A DNA stretch of 64,000 nt. Origin: Planoprotostelium fungivorum. Taxonomy: Eukaryota > Evosea > Variosea > Cavosteliida > Cavosteliaceae. The translations under genes and the position numbers were made by a program. The stretch spans positions 1-64,000 of the forward strand of contig MDYQ01000018.1 in the NCBI GenBank assembly GCA_003024175.1. Reading direction: 5' to 3'. The stretch's first letter is position 1. Each line of letters opens with the position of its first letter. Under the pieces are notes generated by a model. The model saw nothing but the letters and a program-made list of their open reading frames with translations, was not told the DNA's origin and ran no database searches. Shown here piece by piece: positions 58,260 to 64,000 of the stretch.

Positions 58260-61200
58260 CTATTCTATTAAAATACCATTCTCTATGACCTTCTCCTCTT
58301 CTCCTGGTGCGGTTTGTGCGATGGTGTCGTCCGATATAATTGCCTCTATGAACTTGTCTTCGTTCTGGAGGTCGCATGAGAGGTGTCGCACGCATGATGA
58401 TAGAGGATACGAAGGTGTCGTGAGATCAAAGAGATACCTGGGTGGGGACGTCTGGGTGTGGTTGTGTCTGATCTGGTGTGGGAGTGACCTGGTCGGGGGG
58501 AAGGTCTTGGGCTGGATCTGTCGGATCTGACATCCTATTTAGATCTTCCTGCTCTTTCACAAATTGCTCGCGAAGGTGGCGAAGCTGCTCAGGGCTGAAA
58601 CCGAAACCGGCGACTGATTTGATTCAGTGACGTCAGGCAACATGGAAGATGCAAGATGCAAGATGGAGATGTGAAGAAGATGGAGATGTGAAGGAAGATG
58701 GAAGATGTGAAAATGGGTGAGATGATTAAGAGGAGGATGGAAGATGTGAGATGTCGAGCGATATCATATCAGATGAGCTGAATGACCTGCAGCTGCAAAG
58801 GTCTTCTCATCGATGTTGGTGTTGGTCGTCTCGGGGTTCTCGGATGTGATGGCAGGTGATGCGAGCTCCTGATTAAGAGTTCAGTTATCTCATACACCCT
58901 CATTCTCACCACAGCAGGTGAGCCACTGATGGCACCCGTAGACATTGCTTCGTCCGCGCTCCCCACGCTGCTCGTATCAAAGTGACGTGGACTGCATGGG
59001 TCATCTTCTGTATGAGTTGGAAGATGTCCATCTCACTTTGTAAAATACTTTGCAAAAGCGGATGTGAGGAGAGGACGACCTTGAGATTGGGATGCGAGCT
59101 CTAAGAGGGACTCGGCTGTCTTGGCGATGTCGGGTGTCTGATGATGGAGATCAGATCGTATGATGGTGAAGGAGATGCATCTCACGCTGTCGATGGGTGC
59201 AGTCTTTACGAGAGGCTCTTGGATGCTGCTCAACCTCTGATTACGCTCTTGCTTCAACTTGATGATATCATCTTGACGTTGCTGTCGTCTCTCAGTCTCA
59301 TTGCACGATGAACGTCGCTGATGATGGTTCATCATCACCTTTAAGAGGATGCCCTCTTCCGTCTGCAGGTCTTTGATCTCTTCCAAGTAGCTCCTGTCCA
59401 CCTGATACCTTCAGTCTTCCTCTCTTCCCTCTTTCACCTTTTGTATGACTTTGGAGAAGATCATCTCATCGTAGAGGAGATCTGACACGGACGAGATCAA
59501 GTTTTCCTTGTAGACTTGAATGTCTTTGTCCAAGTAAGAGTGGATCATGATGTGAATGGACTCTGCCAACTCATCGTCCATGAGCTGCGTTCGGTTTGTG
59601 ATGGATTCTGCAGAGGGTGAGGTTTCATTAGAATGAGACGACTGACCGATGGTGTACTTCTCCATGGTCTTTAGATTCTCCGAGGTAAATTTCCGGCTTG
59701 GGTTACCCTCCAAGAAATCGAGTATCAACAGATCCAACCTCTTCGTGATGATCTACAACGAGTCAATGACGTCTCTTGGCTCGTTGTAGATACCTGCTTG
59801 GCGAAGAATTCGTCCGTGTATTCCGATGACAATTCGGTCGCCTCCTCTTCCTGCTGCCACGTCATCAAACGTCATCGGTCACGTGATCACCTCTTCCTGT
59901 CTGTTCTCCTCCGCATTCACGTCAGTTACCGCACCTCCACGCGTCAGCGTGGATTCTTCCGTAGATTGTTCCGCAGTACTGCGGGTCGTCTGGTTGTAGA
60001 TCGTCAGATCCACACCAAATGCGTTTACTTCACCCTCTCTTTCGTCCACTGTTCAAAGTGCCTCATGAACTCATCTTCTAAGTCGTGTGACTTGATCTTC
60101 TGCAACAGTTGTAGAGCGTTGAGTAAGAAGAGACCATCGGATGGATGGAGGAGAAAAGGAGAGAAGGCTGAGGCGATTTCGGAACCGAGAAAATTCAAGA
60201 ATTCTTCCGGTTCTGAGATCACGTGATCGGAGTCTCCGCTGTCACATTGAGTTTCATTGGAATGAGACTCTCACCCTCCGATGACGTCAGTCAAGCCCAC
60301 GGTGTCTTCCTCCTTCTCACGTCATCCATCTACAACGAGACATCTCTCACCGTGACGATCTGCTCTCCCGCCTCTTCTTCTTTCACCTGCTGTGCGAATC
60401 TGACGTACTTTTGTTTCTCCTCTTTCGTCAATTGTGACACGTACTCAGGACTCAGTCCATCTAACGCTTCTTCCACTTCCGAATCGTCTTCCTTCTCGAG
60501 TTGAATCTCGGGAAAGTGGAGATGCTTCACCTCTGAGTCAGGGTCCACCATGTCTTGGGAGGCTTTGTCACCCTCATCACTGCTCTCTTCGATGTAGCGG
60601 GGTGAAAAATGCTTGGGAGCTGCTGGAGATCGATTCTGTCGGCTGTCGACGCCCAGGCTGTCGACGTTGATTACAATGGGTGGGGTTCGTATCACCTGCT
60701 GGCCTCTTGCTGAGCCTTGCGGAGTTGTAGACGGTACCTCTCGGATAATCTCATCTGGTCTGTGTCTTCTCTGTCGTCAGAGACTCCGAGTGACACCTGT
60801 CAGTGTCAAATCGATCACGTGACTGGTGATACCTGTGTGTAGGGGTAGCTGGGTTGATCGCCTCTGACTTGAACGTTATTGATGAATTGCAATTTTCCCT
60901 CCTTCTACAATCAGTTTCATCATTTTTCATCGTATGCAGAAATGAGAGACGCTTACCTTCCAAGCTCTGTACTCAGAGTCTGAAAACTCTTCAATTTCAG
61001 ATTCAGATCCGCTGGAGGAATCGTTGCGTTGTAGATTCGGCTTGGCTGGATTCAAGCTCGCGTTACGATTCTGGTTCTTAGGTGCAGAGGTCTGTTCTGA
61101 AGAACGTGCGACGTCACTCTTCAGCTGTCTCAATTCCGTCTGGACTGTGTCGACAGATCGCTTTTGTCGACTACGGTGACTCACTTGAATGGTGGAAATC

Positions 61201-62432
61201 TGTTCGGTTTGCATTCTCATGTAAGATAGAATGGCTTTCAAGTCTTCGTTGTAACTTCCACTGTTTCTATTGTTCTCCTCTTCTTCTTCCACGCTCGACG
61301 GATATCTGCTGGATTATTCATCACTTTCATTCTCTACAACGAGCCGTATCGTCTCATCTACAACGATCAGACGCACCTCTCGTTCCTCTTCGATGCCTCT
61401 TGGTTGGGAGACTGTCTCTTGTTCTTCTGTTGATTATTTTTCTTCTGAATGTCTTGTCTCTCCTCCTTCCTCTTCTTCTTTCCCTTGCCGTGGGGTAACG
61501 CTTGACCTCTACCGTGACATCACTCATGATATCGCAACGTAACGGTACGTACCTCGGTTGTTGGTTCTGTTTGGGAGGGTTGCGATGGTAACGACGTTGA
61601 CCCTCTTCTTCTGACCCCTCTGACTCAGTGATCTCATCCGACCCTAGATCATACTGAACATTCTTCGAATTGTTTCGAACCACGATATTTGGCCTAGATG
61701 GCTGGGATGATCATGAGAATTCGAGTCTGTTCACATCACGTCACCTCATCGTAGTCGACGTAGTTGTCTACGTCTCTGTACTGAGGGACGGGGGGTTGAA
61801 TGAGAGCCGCCTCTTCCTGGAGAGCTTTGAGGAGTTCTAAGATGTTATGTTCATCTGTAGCTCTCTTGTCGGCTGTCTTTTTCTTCTGTCCTGCATAACC
61901 TTCTTTGGAGAATCAGGAGGGAGGGAGCAGATGATGGACTCACCGAAGGGGGGTCTATTTCTATCTTCCGGCGTAGGTTGATGATTTCGGGAATGATCTC
62001 CTCCTCTGTTCATGATCTTGATGGGATGATCTGGTTTGGGTTCGAAACCTCCCATCACACGTTTGGATGATGATTCAATCTGTGCTGGTCGCTGATTTTG
62101 TAGAGCTTGTAATTCCGAAGCCAGACCTCTGTACTCGTTCAACGTTCTCTGAAGCTTTTCCAATTCATCTCTGCGGCTGATATAATGATCAATCGTGATA
62201 AATTCCGGGCGTCCATATCGGCACGCCAGCTTTACCTCTTCAATCTCTCGAGTTCTTGTAGGCTATTCAATAAATCGTGAGACACCTCCACATCTTCTTC
62301 CTGTGCGATATCTTCGTTTCGCCTGTGTACTTGCTTCACGGGTGTGTGTCTCTCTACGACGATGGTGGGTCGTCCCTGATTACGATTTGTCTCTCTTCTC
62401 CCCAGCCTTTCGACTGCTCTCTCCCAGTCCAT
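58260..62432 (-). CDS. Large coiled-coil protein, PCM1-like
   Basis: A long minus-strand gene with many exons, start MDWERAVERLGRRE at 62432 and end VIENGILIE near 58260. It encodes charged coiled coils (LNSLQELERLKR, KLQRTLNEYRGLASELQALQ, YNEDLKAILSYMRMQTEQI), acidic disordered linkers, and a helical core (DGLFLLNALQLLQKIKSHD, then SVSDLLYDEMIFSKVIQKV). The last segment resembles the PCM1 C-terminal core (a leucine-rich run with FDEL-F-K). PCM1 builds centriolar satellites. The match is short, so treat it as a lead. Introns contain the ATCTACAACGA motif (59751, 59781, 60328, 61356) and GTTTCAT hairpins. Confidence 0.6.
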
Positions 62433-62602
62433 CGTGCGTGGTTCTGAAATGGCACATCACGATACGTTTCATTCGAATGTGACCCATTTCTGGCCTTCGA
62501 CAACGTCACCATCGTGATGCAATAGACGACGAAAAGAAGTCGAGTTGGTTGAGAAGAGAGAAGACGAAAACATATCACAAATTTATCCTCGCGTCGCGTC
62601 TC

Positions 62603-63986
62603 TCAGTGTTGATCGTTGTTGGGCATGTTGTAGCCGACTTTCTGAAGAGTCTGCTGCATGGCCACAGGCAAGTTCCCCATGGAAGATGGAGGTCCCCCGT
62701 GTCCCATCAGTCCTCCCTCCGTCTTGATGTAATCACGCATGCCCGGCATCTGCTGCATGTTCGCAACTTGAGATGGATGGTGTGGACCCGGCTGGTGGTG
62801 TCCTCCAGGTTGATGGTGGGGCTGCATGTGATGATCGGACGGACCGCCCATCATCCTGGATGATGCCATGTGTTGGCCGTAACCTCCTGGACCGGAAGGA
62901 GGTAGAGGATAGCCTGAGCTCATGTTCTGTGACGAGTGTCCTCCATAGTAATGAGGCATGGACGGATTCGCCATCGGGTGATGTAGACCCATCAGCTGGT
63001 GAGAGGCCATGCCGTGAGGGCTCATGCCGGAAGACATCGGTTGTCCGTGTCCAGACATGGGTCCCATGAGTCCAGGTATCTGTTGTGGAGGCATTCCGTG
63101 TGAGAATCCGGGGTGCATCTGTGGGTGATACGGGCCAGAGATGGCGTGATGAAGAGGGAAAGAGGAAGAGTGACGCATGGGCTCTTGGTTTGGAGGAGAT
63201 GGAGGCTCTTTGTATCCCTTTCCGGCCTGAGCGGCGTGCTGCTGTGCCTTGTTCTTGAGAGTCAGAGAACCGTCACCACCGGCTTCCATCTGCTTGCTTC
63301 TCGCAGACTCGATCTGCATGTGTTGTTAGAGGATGACATGGATGGAAAAGAGTGGCTCACCATGGGTTGCAGGATACGTCTTCTGGCATTGATGAACCAG
63401 TTAGAGATTTGATTCAGCGAGAGACCAGTTTGAACGGAGAGAATTCCCTTCTCTTCTTCCGTGGGATAGGGGTGAAACTATGGAGAACATCAATCACTAT
63501 CGTTGAAGGATGATATCTCACAATGTGATTGAACAACCATCCCTTGAGAAGGTTTGTGGCTGATTTGGGAAGGTTTCCCCTTCGCTTCTTGTTGGAGTCA
63601 TCAGTGATAGAGGGTTGGATCTCCTGCTTGCTGCTCAAAGATGAAGATGAGGACTTATGTGAGGGGCTCCCAGAAGCAGGTGGAATAGACTCTTTGTCAG
63701 AGGGAGGGTCTTCTTCAGCGGGTCTCTTCTGTCCTACAAGAGGAAGGACGGGAGGAGGAGAGTCTGATTTTGTAGGGCTAGAGTAATCTCCATTGTCTGG
63801 AGGAGAGGAGGTTCTGTTCGAAGCGGTTGGATTATCGTACTGACTCTGTGATTCGGAAGATTGGTTCTGTTGAGATTCGGTTGGGTGGTAATTCTCTTCG
63901 GTTGGTCGAGCCATACTGGGTAAAGGAAGAATATGATGCGGTTGGTGATCCCATTCAGAGCTAGGGGCGGGTGGATTTTCATCCAT
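62603..63986 (-). CDS. TALE homeobox transcription factor, MEIS/PREP-like
   Basis: Minus-strand gene with three or more exons. A Ser/Pro/Gln-rich N-terminus ([15 protein letters not shown]) precedes the homeodomain [31 protein letters not shown], and [19 protein letters not shown]. The WFINARRR third helix is typical of MEIS, PREP and TGIF. The C-terminus is a Met/Pro/Gly/His-rich disordered region ([16 protein letters not shown]). The homeodomain is split by an intron at about 63479-63522. The N-terminal end lies 15 bases from the window edge, so an upstream exon may exist. Confidence 0.86.
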
Positions 63987-64000
63987 GTTGGGCTTTCCAG

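Noticed and set aside
61027-61036. Copy of CGTTGTAGAT in the PCM1-like gene, and the ATCTACAACG in the WSC exon near 51941.
   Set aside because: Both fall in coding exons (reading NLQR and LIYNV), so they were not counted among the intronic copies.

Overview
The window looks like a nuclear chromosome segment of an amoebozoan, probably from the dictyostelid/protosteloid side. The evidence is a PA14/fibro-slime protein with Dictyostelium-type cysteine repeats, a TKL kinase with ankyrin repeats and a SAM domain, two TALE homeobox genes, tightly packed genes on both strands, and very many short GT-AG introns (mostly about 38-70 bases). A protosteloid amoeba such as Planoprotostelium would fit, but the species is a guess.

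Positions 1-35857 form one giant inverted repeat. The left arm (1-17419) and right arm (18408-35857 or beyond) are reverse complements around a 988-base spacer. Each arm carries the same genes in mirror order: an unrecognised coiled/basic protein, a DDX59-like DEAD-box helicase, a GSKIP-domain protein, a small orphan, an EH-domain/transglutaminase-like fusion, a Ras GTPase, a TALE homeobox gene, a 3' fragment of primase small subunit, a membrane protein, a BRCT/GRF-finger/PolX DNA polymerase, and the 3' half of a PA14/fibro-slime cell-surface gene. The 5' half of the last gene lies only in the spacer, so only the right-arm copy has its 5' end. Identity is patchy. The outer 10.5 kb and the polymerase gene look identical at protein level between arms. 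The tracts around 10.5-13 kb and from about 15.4 kb to the spacer carry substitutions, indels and broken reading frames.

Positions 35858-64000 are single-copy. In order they hold an unrecognised helical protein, the ankyrin-SAM-TKL kinase, a small membrane protein, a polytopic membrane protein, a mitochondrial TACO1/YebC factor, a small CX9C protein, a saposin-purple acid phosphatase, a small coiled-coil membrane protein, an ALG9-type mannosyltransferase, a stand-alone I29 cathepsin inhibitor divergent from a CAP-WSC-WSC-papain fusion protease, a roughly 1 kb gene-free stretch, a cN-II 5'-nucleotidase, a PHO80-like cyclin, a large PCM1-like coiled-coil protein, and a MEIS/PREP-like TALE gene.

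The introns are the most unusual feature. A self-complementary motif (ATCTACAACG / CGTTGTAGAT) recurs in about twenty introns of unrelated genes in both orientations. Other introns carry GTTTCAT-loop-ATGAAAC hairpins, TGACGTCA or GTCGAC palindromes, or sequence complementary to their own 5' splice site. Gene coordinates below give the outer limits of spliced coding regions that I assembled by eye.
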